64,000 nt of DNA, taken from assembly GCF_040654195.1 (NCBI RefSeq), contig NZ_JBFAHM010000011.1:124001-188000 (forward strand). Reading direction: 5' to 3'. Made by a program: the position numbers and the translations under genes. The notes under the pieces were generated by a model. That model saw only the letters and a program-made list of their open reading frames with translations. It had not been told where the DNA came from and searched no databases. This DNA is from Hamadaea sp013361475 (GTDB lineage: Bacteria > Actinomycetota > Actinomycetes > Mycobacteriales > Micromonosporaceae). This document shows, in pieces, positions 53,889 through 62,298 of the stretch (the stretch's first letter is position 1; every line of letters starts with the position of its first letter).

Positions 53889-55829
53889 TCAGGTACGCGT
53901 CTGCTCGTACATGATCAGGAATGCGCCCAGACCGTGGAAGTCGTTGGTGGCGCGCGTACGCCCGACGTAGTAGGCGTAATCCCCGACGTTGGTGCCGATG
54001 GAGATGTCGGTCAGATTGGTCCGGCCGTCGGAGCCGAGCGAGATCCGGTTCAGGACGCCGGCGACGCCCCGGTCGGCGTTGCTCTGATACGTGGTCGAGG
54101 CGTACCCGTCCGCCACCGCCTTGTCGATCGTGTACGCGTACATCGACGAGCAGGAGGTCTCGGTCCAGTTGTCCGACCGGGTTCCCTTGTCGACGACCTG
54201 GAACCAGCGGCCGCTGGCCGGGTCCTGATAGGTGGCGAAGCCGCGCACCATGTTCTGCGCGATGGTGATCAGCTGCGCCCGCCGTGGATGATCCGCCGGA
54301 AGGACGTCGAGGATCTGCAACGTCGCCATGCCGAACCAGCCGATCGCGCGGCACCAGTACTCCGGCGACAGCCCAGTGACGTTGTCGGACCATGTCTCGT
54401 CCCGCGGCTCGTCGTAGGCGTGTTTGAGCAGCCCGCTCGGTTGCTGCAGGTGGCTGGCGTACACGGCGATCTGCTTGGTCGCCTCGTCCCACGCGTACGT
54501 GCTGTCGCCGACGACCTTGCCGTACTCGGCCAGGAACGGCATGGACATGAACGCCCCGTCGGCCCACAGCTGGCCGGCCCGGCTGTCGCTGGTGGCGTGC
54601 CAGAACCCGCCGTCACTCGTACGCGGATAGGTGGCGAACCGGTCGTGGATCTTCTGCGCGGCGATCCGGTACTTGGCCTGCCCGGTCTCCCGGTAGAGGA
54701 TGAGCAGCACTCGCCCGGGCAGCATGCTGTCGAGGTTGTTGTAGCTCTGCGAGACGTTGCCACTGCTGTCGACGAACCGGTCCATCCAGCTCTTGATGTA
54801 ATCGAAGTAGCGGCGGTCGCCGGTGCGCTGGTAGACCAGGTACTGCCCGTACATGTACAGCCCCACCGGATAACTCCAGCCGCCGATCGTGCCGGGGGTG
54901 TATCGGGCCATCGTCGACTCCACCATCGCCACCGCCCAATCCGTGCCAGACGGTGGACCGGGGTCGCCGCCGACGGTGAGCGAGTCCAGATTCGCCGGTC
55001 CGCTCGCGGTGGTGGCGGTAAGGCGTACGACATTCGTCCCGGCGTTCAGCGCGGCCTGCACCGTCACCGTCTGCCACGCAGACCACGCTCCGGTCGGGCC
55101 GAAGACCGGCGTGCTGACGACCGCTCCGTTCACGGCCAGGGCGGCCGGCCGGTTCGTGGTGTTGCCGTTGGCGTACCGGACGGTCAGGTTCGCCGGGCCG
55201 GCCTGCTGCGCCGTGACGGTCCACTCCACGCCGCTGCCGGTGATGTTGTCGCAGTTGGCGAAGCCGGTCCCGGTGTAGCCGGGCCAGTTGCTCTCCACGA
55301 CGCAGCCGACGACGAACGTCGCGGTCTCGGCTTCGAGAACCTGGGGTGGGGCCGTCGCGTCGACGTCGAGGAAGTCCACGTTGGGTCCGCCGTTGGCGGT
55401 CGTCGCCGTCGCCTTGATGAGGTTGCCACCAGTAGCCAGCGTCACGGGGATGGTCATCGACTGCCACGCGTCCCAGGAGCCGGTGCCGGGGAACGCGGCG
55501 TCGGTGACGACCGGCTGTCCATTGAGGGTGATGGTCATCGGCCGGTTCGTCGTCGTGCCGTTGGCGTACCGGAGGACGAGTTTGACCGGCGTGGCCGCGG
55601 CTGCGTCGACGCTCCACTGTACGGATGAGCCGGTGATGTTGTCGTAGTTGACGAATCCGGTGCCCGAGTAGCCGAGATGGTTCGCCTCTACGACGCCTTG
55701 CGAGATCGTGGCTGCTTCGGCCTCGTATCGGGTCGCGGCGGCCGACGCGGGTGCGCCGAGCGCGGCGAGGGACGTGGCGACCAGGACGGTGCTGACGGAC
55801 GCCGAGACGAACCGTCTGACGAAACGCAT
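53889..55829 (-). CDS. Secreted GH105-type unsaturated glucuronyl/galacturonyl hydrolase with two CBM35 modules
   Basis: 646 residues. A Sec signal ends APASA (about 30). Two N-terminal CBM35 modules follow (RYEAEAATIS and VLEAETATFV starts, to about 300). The catalytic (alpha/alpha)6 barrel then has the conserved Asp424 in WADGAFMSMPFLAEY and PEYWCRAIGWFGMATLQILD. GH105 enzymes remove the unsaturated uronic acid left by polysaccharide lyases, from rhamnogalacturonan I or arabinogalactan, so a lyase partner such as the 58696 gene is expected. GH105 is more often intracellular; secretion with CBM35 is notable. Confidence 0.87.
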   Translation of the reverse strand: MRFVRRFVSASVSTVLVATSLAALGAPASAAATRYEAEAATISQGVVEANHLGYSGTGFVNYDNITGSSVQWSVDAAAATPVKLVLRYANGTTTNRPMTITLNGQPVVTDAAFPGTGSWDAWQSMTIPVTLATGGNLIKATATTANGGPNVDFLDVDATAPPQVLEAETATFVVGCVVESNWPGYTGTGFANCDNITGSGVEWTVTAQQAGPANLTVRYANGNTTNRPAALAVNGAVVSTPVFGPTGAWSAWQTVTVQAALNAGTNVVRLTATTASGPANLDSLTVGGDPGPPSGTDWAVAMVESTMARYTPGTIGGWSYPVGLYMYGQYLVYQRTGDRRYFDYIKSWMDRFVDSSGNVSQSYNNLDSMLPGRVLLILYRETGQAKYRIAAQKIHDRFATYPRTSDGGFWHATSDSRAGQLWADGAFMSMPFLAEYGKVVGDSTYAWDEATKQIAVYASHLQQPSGLLKHAYDEPRDETWSDNVTGLSPEYWCRAIGWFGMATLQILDVLPADHPRRAQLITIAQNMVRGFATYQDPASGRWFQVVDKGTRSDNWTETSCSSMYAYTIDKAVADGYASTTYQSNADRGVAGVLNRISLGSDGRTNLTDISIGTNVGDYAYYVGRTRATNDFHGLGAFLIMYEQTRT

Positions 55830-55947
55830 GCGGGGTCCTCTTCTCGGTTCACATATGTGGACAGATGGCGATGGGTCGATCGTGGCTCACGTGAAGATAT
55901 CCACGAGATTCAGCGTCGGTCAATATCTGTTAACCAACCTGCCCATC

Positions 55948-56039
55948 TAAAGATCCAATCAATCTTGGGTCTTCCATTGATCTATGCGGCCTACGTATGC
56001 TCTCCGCACCTTGCCGCCCCATGATTGATCGGATCTTTA
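55948..56039. promoter_or_regulatory. 17-bp inverted repeat pair between divergent GH105 and GH29-like genes
   Basis: TAAAGATCCAATCAATC (55948-55964) and GATTGATCGGATCTTTA (56023-56039) are inverted copies matching at 16 of 17 bases, 58 bp apart. The right copy contains the ATCGGA core and ends 15 bp before the GH29-like start. A palindrome CACATATGTG (55850-55859) lies just before the GH105 start. Probable paired operators. Confidence 0.55.
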
Positions 56040-56054
56040 CGACGGAGGGTTGCG

Positions 56055-58586
56055 ATGACCCGTCTCCTTGCCCGGCTGTGCGCGGTACTCCTCGTGGCGA
56101 GCATGCTCGTCACCGGTGGGACCTCTCCCGCGCACGCTGATCTCCAGCATCCCCGGCAGGCGTTCCTGCGCGACTCGGTCGGCGGCCTGTTCCTCCACTG
56201 GGGAATGCGGACCTCGCCCGGCTACACCAGTTGCAGCAGCTGGGAAAGCGCCGTCGTCAGCGGCGGCTGGGACCCCAACTACTGGGTCGCCGAGGCCAAG
56301 AAGCTGCACACGCAGTACCTCGTGCTCGCCACCTTCCACAGCCGGCTCGGGTACGCGCGGCCCTGGCCCTCGGCCATCCCCGGCAGCTGCCGGCTCACCA
56401 GTCACGACTTCCTACGCGAACTCATCGACGCCACCAACGCCGCCGGGATGAAGACCATCCTCTACATGACCGACGATCCCCAGTGGAACACCGAGGGACT
56501 GCCGTCCGGGCAGAGCTGGCTCAACAGCTCGGCGTACTCGGCGTACAAGGGACACACCGTCGACCTGACCACGCGGGACGGCTTCGGCGAATTCAGCTAC
56601 GACAACTTCTTCGAGGTCATGAACCGTTATCCCGACCTGGGCGGGTTCTGGATCGACAACGACAACGCGTACTGGGAGAGCCACAACCTCTACGCGCAGA
56701 TCTACCAGCAGCGGCCGAACTACACGATCAGCAACAACAACGAAGACACGCCGATCATGGACATGATCAGCAACGAGCAGAAGACCGGCATGACGCCGAG
56801 TTACGACTACCCGCAGGCGGTCTACACGGCCGCGCCCCGGCTGACCGAGGCGGACTTCAAGCTGCCGACCAGCGGATCCTGGTGGTACACGGGCACCGAC
56901 AACTCGGTGGACTACAAGCTCACCCTCGGCCGGCTGATCACCAACGCGGGATCCTCCATCAAGGCGCTCATGGCCGAGACCGCGATGGTCAACGGGAAGT
57001 TCCCGGCCGCCCAAGCCACGTTCAACACCTTCGCCAACACGTATCTCAACGGCATCTGGGAGTCGATCGGCGGAACCGAGGGCGGCGGCTACATGTACGG
57101 CGGACTGGATCCCGGCTTCTGGAACGACGGCGCGCACGGCGTGACCACCGTCAGCAAGACCAATCCAGACCTGCACTACATCCACGTCCTGACCGCCCCG
57201 ACGACATCTACGCTGCGGCTGCGCGACAACGCGTACAAGATCGCGCAAGTCACCAATCTGCGTACCGGCGCCTCGATCTCCTTCACCCAGAGCGGCGGAT
57301 GGCTGACGCTGACCGGACTGTCCGGGTGGGACCAGTACGACACCGTCTTCAAGGTCGTGACGAGCGGCCGGGAAGGCATCATCCCGCCGGCGTCGTACGC
57401 GATGAGCGCCTCGGCGTCGGCCTCCGGCCACCCGGCCTCCGCCGCGGCCGACGGCGATTACCTCACCTACTGGGACAACAACAACGCGGCGACCGTGTCA
57501 CTGCGGTTCGACCTCGGCACCGCCAAGCCGGTGCAGTACATCGGGATCAACCAGCGGGAGGACTCGACCGTCTACCCGGCCTCGGGCTCGGCCCGCATCA
57601 ACGGGTACAAGGTCTACACCTCCAGCGACGGCAGCACCTGGACCCAGGTGAAGAGCGGCACCCTGCCGAACGCCCGTGGTGTGCAGATCATCGATCTGAC
57701 CCGGGTCACGACGAGGCACATCCGGCTGGAGAAGACCAGTACGCAGGGCATCGATCGGCTGCGGGTCGACGAAGCCTGGATCGGCTCGGATTACGCCAGC
57801 TCCGGCACGGTCGCCGTGCCCGGCCCCGGCCGTCTGGAAGCCGAGACCCCGCCCGCGGTCTGCGACGGCACGATCGACTCCAACCAGCCGCCGTTCTCCG
57901 GGACGGGCTTCTGCAACACCGCCAACGCCGTCGGTGCGTACGCCGAATGGAAGGTGGACGCACCGGCAGCCGGGCCCTACACGCTCACCTTCGGCTGGGC
58001 GAACGGCACCACCGCCGATCGCACCTCGACCGTGACGGTCAACGGCACAACGGTCGCCACCCCGGCGTTCGCCCCGACGGGAGCGTGGACCACCTGGACC
58101 ACGACCTCCGTCAGCGCGACCCTGGCGGCCGGGGTCAACACGATCCGGGTCGCGGGCAGCACCTCCGGCGGCGCGCCGAACCTCGACTACCTCGACGTCG
58201 TCTCCGCCGGCCCCGCACCGGTGGACTACCAGGCGGAGGACTGCGCCATCCTGCAGGGCGTCGTCGAGTCCAACTGGGCCGGTTACACCGGCGCGGGCTT
58301 CGTCAACGGCGACAACGTCGCGGGTTCCGGCATCGAATGCACGGTCACCGGACCGGCCACGACGCTGACCGTCCGGTACGCCAACGGCACCACGACCGAC
58401 CGCCCGATGACGGTCACGGTCGACGGTGCCGCCGGAGCGACGGTCTCCTTCGCCGGGACCGGAGCGTGGACCACCTGGGCGACCGGGTCGACGCCGATCT
58501 CGCTCAGCGCCGGCAGTCACACGGTCCGGCTGACGTCCACCACGGCCAACGGCGGACCGAACCTGGACCGGATTTCGATCAGCTGA
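56055..58586 (+). CDS. Secreted GH29-like alpha-L-fucosidase with F5/8C and two CBM35 modules
   Basis: 843 residues from the ATG at 56055 with GGAGGG upstream. A signal peptide ends SPAHA. The catalytic barrel opens SVGGLFLHWGMRTSPGY and has the probable nucleophile Asp201 in LGGFWIDNDNAYW, both GH29-like. An F5/8 type C (discoidin) domain (about 460-590) and two CBM35 modules (LEAETPPAVCDG and YQAEDCAILQ starts) follow. GH29 assignment rests on these short motifs; a related family with another sugar specificity is possible. Confidence 0.8.
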   Translation: MTRLLARLCAVLLVASMLVTGGTSPAHADLQHPRQAFLRDSVGGLFLHWGMRTSPGYTSCSSWESAVVSGGWDPNYWVAEAKKLHTQYLVLATFHSRLGYARPWPSAIPGSCRLTSHDFLRELIDATNAAGMKTILYMTDDPQWNTEGLPSGQSWLNSSAYSAYKGHTVDLTTRDGFGEFSYDNFFEVMNRYPDLGGFWIDNDNAYWESHNLYAQIYQQRPNYTISNNNEDTPIMDMISNEQKTGMTPSYDYPQAVYTAAPRLTEADFKLPTSGSWWYTGTDNSVDYKLTLGRLITNAGSSIKALMAETAMVNGKFPAAQATFNTFANTYLNGIWESIGGTEGGGYMYGGLDPGFWNDGAHGVTTVSKTNPDLHYIHVLTAPTTSTLRLRDNAYKIAQVTNLRTGASISFTQSGGWLTLTGLSGWDQYDTVFKVVTSGREGIIPPASYAMSASASASGHPASAAADGDYLTYWDNNNAATVSLRFDLGTAKPVQYIGINQREDSTVYPASGSARINGYKVYTSSDGSTWTQVKSGTLPNARGVQIIDLTRVTTRHIRLEKTSTQGIDRLRVDEAWIGSDYASSGTVAVPGPGRLEAETPPAVCDGTIDSNQPPFSGTGFCNTANAVGAYAEWKVDAPAAGPYTLTFGWANGTTADRTSTVTVNGTTVATPAFAPTGAWTTWTTTSVSATLAAGVNTIRVAGSTSGGAPNLDYLDVVSAGPAPVDYQAEDCAILQGVVESNWAGYTGAGFVNGDNVAGSGIECTVTGPATTLTVRYANGTTTDRPMTVTVDGAAGATVSFAGTGAWTTWATGSTPISLSAGSHTVRLTSTTANGGPNLDRISIS

Positions 58587-58602
58587 CCATCGTTCACCGC
58601 TG

Positions 58603-58665
58603 TTGATCATGGGGTTTTGCGGCTGCGGCATGCCGTCGACACCACAGTCAACTCCATGATCAACG
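58603..58665. repeat. Imperfect extragenic palindrome
   Basis: GTTGATCATGG (58603-58613) and CCATGATCAAC (58655-58665) are perfect 11-bp inverted arms around 41 bases. It sits between two co-directional enzyme genes and may end transcription or belong to a genome-wide repeat family. Confidence 0.6.
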
Positions 58666-58695
58666 CGGTGAGGCACCTGGGAGGAATGACCAACG

Positions 58696-60276
58696 ATGCG
58701 TAGGAGAACTGTGCTTGCGGCGGGAGCCGCGGCAGTCGGCGCAGCGGCCGGGGCGGCGCAGCTCGCCCGCCCCGGCACGCCGCTCGGCGCGGCGAGTGCT
58801 GCCGCTGCGACCTGGCAGCTCCGCTGGGCTCCGGAGGCGAGTACGCACGGGCTCGCGGCGTTCGAAGGAGTCGAAGACGACCGTGCGAACTCGCATCCGG
58901 CCGGACAGCCGCACATCTACGTCTCCGGCAACGACTACCGCTTCAACATGCACCTCGTAGACCGCGACACGATGACCGACCGGCAACGGCAAGAGGTCAA
59001 GGGCATGGTGTGGGACGGCGCGGATCTCATCCTGGCCAAGGGGGAGACCTGGAAGCTCGCCCATCGGATGTTCATCCCGGGCTCGCTCAAGGCGACGACC
59101 ACCTTCACCCACATCATGCAGACCAAGGCTCCGGGCACCGACACACTGCCCATGATCACCATGTCGTTGCGACGGCACGACGGCGTACAGAAGATCGAGC
59201 TCGTCGCCGGGGGAGTCACCGTCGGCCTGGCCGACCTGGTTCCACTGCAGAACAAGTGGATCGACGTCGAGCTGGAGATGACGATCGGGGACAGCGACAC
59301 CGGCCGCGTCCGCTGGGTGCTACGCGACGGCGCGACGATCGTGATCGACGTGACCCGCAGCGGCGTCGACACCTGGCTGCAGGACCGGGTGCGGCCGAAG
59401 TGGGGGATCTACCGCTCGCTCGGCGACACCTCCGGCAGTCTCCAGGACTGCTACCTGCTGATCAACACGATGCGGGCGTACAAGTGGGGCGCGGGCGACC
59501 CGCCGCCGGTGGGCACCCGATACGAAGCGGAGAGCGCCCTCATCAGCCAGGGGGCGGTCGAGAACAACCACACCGGCTACACCGGAACCGGCTTCGTCAA
59601 CCTCGACAACGTCGTCGGCTCCTATCTGCAATGGACGGTCAGCGCGCCGAGCGCCAGCCTGGCCACTCTCACCTTCCGGTACGCCAACGGCACGACGGCC
59701 AACCGCCCGATGGACGTGACGGTCAACGGATCGCTGATCGCCGACGAGCTCGCCTTCGCACCCACGGTCAACTGGGACGACTGGGACACCCAGACCGTCA
59801 CCGGCGTCCGGCTGCCGGCCGGAAGCAGCGCCGTCCGGGTGACGTCGACGACCGCGAACGGCGGCCCCAACCTCGACCACCTCGAGGTCCAGGTGGTGCC
59901 GCTGACACCGGTCGACTACCAGGCCGAGAACGCCACGATCTCGCAAGGCGTCGTGGAGAGCGAGCACACCGGCTACACCGGCGCCGGCTACGTCAACACC
60001 GACAACATCGCCGGATGCTACGTCCAGTTCGCCGTCACCGGGCCCGCAACCACCTTGGTCGTCCGGTACGCCAACGGCACCACGGCAGACCGGCCGATGA
60101 CGCTGTCGGTGGACGGAGTCTCCCTCGGCTCGGTCAGCTTCGCGCCGACCGGCGCGTGGACGACCTGGTCCACCGTCACGAAGACGATCAGCGTCGGTTC
60201 GGGCGCACATTCGCTGCGCCTGACGGCGAGCACCGCCAACGGCGGGCCCAACCTCGACCGGATCACTCTCTCGTAG
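58696..60276 (+). CDS. Tat-exported polysaccharide-lyase-like protein with two CBM35 modules
   Basis: 526 residues. MRRRTVLAAGAAAVGAAAG is a twin-arginine-type signal. Residues about 40-265 form a beta-rich, jelly-roll-like domain (FNMHLVDRDTMTDRQRQEVK, MVWDGADLILAKGETWKLA, LQDRVRPKWGIYRSLG). It resembles the heparin-lyase-I-like Polysacc_lyase group, but I cannot name a PL family or catalytic residues with certainty. Two CBM35 modules follow (RYEAESALIS and YQAENATISQ starts). Next to a GH105 it is a good candidate for the lyase that makes the GH105 substrate. The GH27 gene starts nine bases later. Confidence 0.65.
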   Translation: MRRRTVLAAGAAAVGAAAGAAQLARPGTPLGAASAAAATWQLRWAPEASTHGLAAFEGVEDDRANSHPAGQPHIYVSGNDYRFNMHLVDRDTMTDRQRQEVKGMVWDGADLILAKGETWKLAHRMFIPGSLKATTTFTHIMQTKAPGTDTLPMITMSLRRHDGVQKIELVAGGVTVGLADLVPLQNKWIDVELEMTIGDSDTGRVRWVLRDGATIVIDVTRSGVDTWLQDRVRPKWGIYRSLGDTSGSLQDCYLLINTMRAYKWGAGDPPPVGTRYEAESALISQGAVENNHTGYTGTGFVNLDNVVGSYLQWTVSAPSASLATLTFRYANGTTANRPMDVTVNGSLIADELAFAPTVNWDDWDTQTVTGVRLPAGSSAVRVTSTTANGGPNLDHLEVQVVPLTPVDYQAENATISQGVVESEHTGYTGAGYVNTDNIAGCYVQFAVTGPATTLVVRYANGTTADRPMTLSVDGVSLGSVSFAPTGAWTTWSTVTKTISVGSGAHSLRLTASTANGGPNLDRITLS

Positions 60277-60285
60277 GAGTGCGTT

Positions 60286-62274
60286 GTGCGTACCAAGAAG
60301 ATTGCACGGGCCTTGATCGCCACGGCCGTGACCGTCGCCGCCACCGTGCTCGCCGTGATCGGCGGACCGCAACCGGCGACGGCGCTGGAGAACGGCCTGG
60401 CGCGGACGCCGCCGATGGGCTTCAACAACTGGAATTCGACCGCGTGCCGGGCCGAGTTCAACGAGAGCATGGTGCTCGGCATCATGGACATCTTCGTCAA
60501 CCAGGGCTTGCGTGAGGCCGGATACACCTACGTCAACCTCGACGACTGCTGGGCGGTGCCCGCGCCGAACTCGCGTGACGCCAACGGCAATCTGATTCCC
60601 GATCCGACGCGGTTCCCGCACGGCATCAAGTACCTGGCCGACTACGCGCATGCGCGCAGCCTCAAGCTCGGGATCTACACCAGCGCCGGCACGAAGACCT
60701 GCAACACCCTCGGCTTCTCCGGCGGGCTCGGCCACGAGCAGCAGGACGCGGCCACCTTCGCGTCCTGGGGCGTGGACTACCTCAAGTACGACAACTGCAA
60801 CAACCAGGGCGTGGACCCGGTGCTGCGGTACACGACCATGCGCGACGCGCTGCTGGCGACCGGGCGGCCGATCGTCTATTCGATCTGCGAATGGGGACGC
60901 AGCGATCCGAAGGTGTGGACCTGGGGCGCCGACGTCGGCAACCTGTGGCGCACCACCGGCGACATCAGCGACAACTGGACCAGCATGATCGGCAAGGCGC
61001 AGGCCAACCGGGCGCTCTCGCAATACGCCGGACCCGGCCACTGGAACGACCCGGACATGCTGGAGGTCGGCAACGGCGGCATGACCGCGACGGAGTACCG
61101 CACCCACTTCAGCCTGTGGGCGATCATGGCGGCTCCGTTGCTGATCGGCTCCGACCTGCGCAAGGCCACAGCCGAGACCTTCAGCATCCTCAAGAACGCC
61201 GACGTCATCGCCGTCGACCAGGACCCGCTCGGTCGCCAGGGCACCGTGATCAGCAACGACGGGGCCGGCCATGTCGTCTATGCGCGAACCCTGGCCAACG
61301 GCGATCGCGCGGTGGCGCTGTCGAACGAGACGACGACGACCGCGACCATCGCGACGTCGGCGGCTGCGATCGGCATCGGGGGCTCGTCCTCCTACACGCT
61401 CAAGGATCTGTGGTCGAAGGCGAGCTCGACGACCAGCGGGGCGATCAGCGCGTCGGTCGGCGCGCACGCCACGACTCTCTATCGCGTTTCGCGGGCCGGG
61501 ACGACGACTCGGTTCGAGGCGGAGAACGCCGCCTACACCAGCGGTTCCACCGTCGACACGAACTGGTCGGGCTACTCCGGAGGCGGGTTCGTCAACACGC
61601 CGAACAGCGCCGGGAGCTACGTCGAGTTCACCGTGACCGCCGCGCAGGCGGGACAGGCCCGGCTCACCTTCGACTACGGCAACGGCTCGACCGCCGACCG
61701 TCCCGCAACCCTGACCGTGAACGGCAGCGGCTCGACGTCGCTCGCCTTCCCCACGACCGGCGCCTGGTCGCTGTGGAAGACGCAGGTCGCCACGGTCACC
61801 CTCGCGGCCGGGACCAACACGATCCGGCTCACCGCCACCGGCAGCGGCGGCGTCGCCAACCTCGACTACCTCGACGTCACCGTCACGCCCACGACGCCGA
61901 CGCAGAACTACGAGGCCGAGGACGCGACGATCGTCCAGGGCGTCGTCGAAGCCAACCACACCGGCTACTTCGGCACCGGATTCGTCAACGGCGACAACCT
62001 CCCCGGACCTTATGTCGAGTGGACCGTCACGCCGTCCGCCGCCGGTCCGGCCACGATCACCATTCGGTACGCCAATGGCACTGCCGGTACGCGTACGGCG
62101 GATGTCCGGGTGAACGGGGTGCTCGTGCAGACCCTGTCCTTCCCCAGCACGGGCACCTGGGACACCTGGGCGACGGCGACCCTCACCGCGTCGCTCGCGG
62201 GCGGGGCGAACACGGTCCGGGTCACCGCGACCGGGACAGACGGCAATCCCAACCTCGACCGGCTCTCGATCTGA
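60286..62274 (+). CDS. Secreted GH27 alpha-galactosidase/beta-L-arabinopyranosidase with two CBM35 modules
   Basis: 662 residues from a GTG at 60286 with TAGGAG upstream. A Sec signal ends PATA. The GH27 barrel opens ARTPPMGFNNWNSTAC; the nucleophile is Asp169 in YLKYDNCNN and the acid/base Asp257 in HWNDPDMLEVGN. A C-terminal beta domain and two CBM35 modules follow (RFEAENAAYTSG and YEAEDATIVQ starts). Within GH27, actinomycete enzymes of this layout act on galactose or beta-L-arabinopyranose of arabinogalactan; which one is not decided by sequence. Confidence 0.9.
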   Translation: MRTKKIARALIATAVTVAATVLAVIGGPQPATALENGLARTPPMGFNNWNSTACRAEFNESMVLGIMDIFVNQGLREAGYTYVNLDDCWAVPAPNSRDANGNLIPDPTRFPHGIKYLADYAHARSLKLGIYTSAGTKTCNTLGFSGGLGHEQQDAATFASWGVDYLKYDNCNNQGVDPVLRYTTMRDALLATGRPIVYSICEWGRSDPKVWTWGADVGNLWRTTGDISDNWTSMIGKAQANRALSQYAGPGHWNDPDMLEVGNGGMTATEYRTHFSLWAIMAAPLLIGSDLRKATAETFSILKNADVIAVDQDPLGRQGTVISNDGAGHVVYARTLANGDRAVALSNETTTTATIATSAAAIGIGGSSSYTLKDLWSKASSTTSGAISASVGAHATTLYRVSRAGTTTRFEAENAAYTSGSTVDTNWSGYSGGGFVNTPNSAGSYVEFTVTAAQAGQARLTFDYGNGSTADRPATLTVNGSGSTSLAFPTTGAWSLWKTQVATVTLAAGTNTIRLTATGSGGVANLDYLDVTVTPTTPTQNYEAEDATIVQGVVEANHTGYFGTGFVNGDNLPGPYVEWTVTPSAAGPATITIRYANGTAGTRTADVRVNGVLVQTLSFPSTGTWDTWATATLTASLAGGANTVRVTATGTDGNPNLDRLSI

Positions 62275-62298
62275 GCTCCCAAGGAATGAGGTGAAGCA

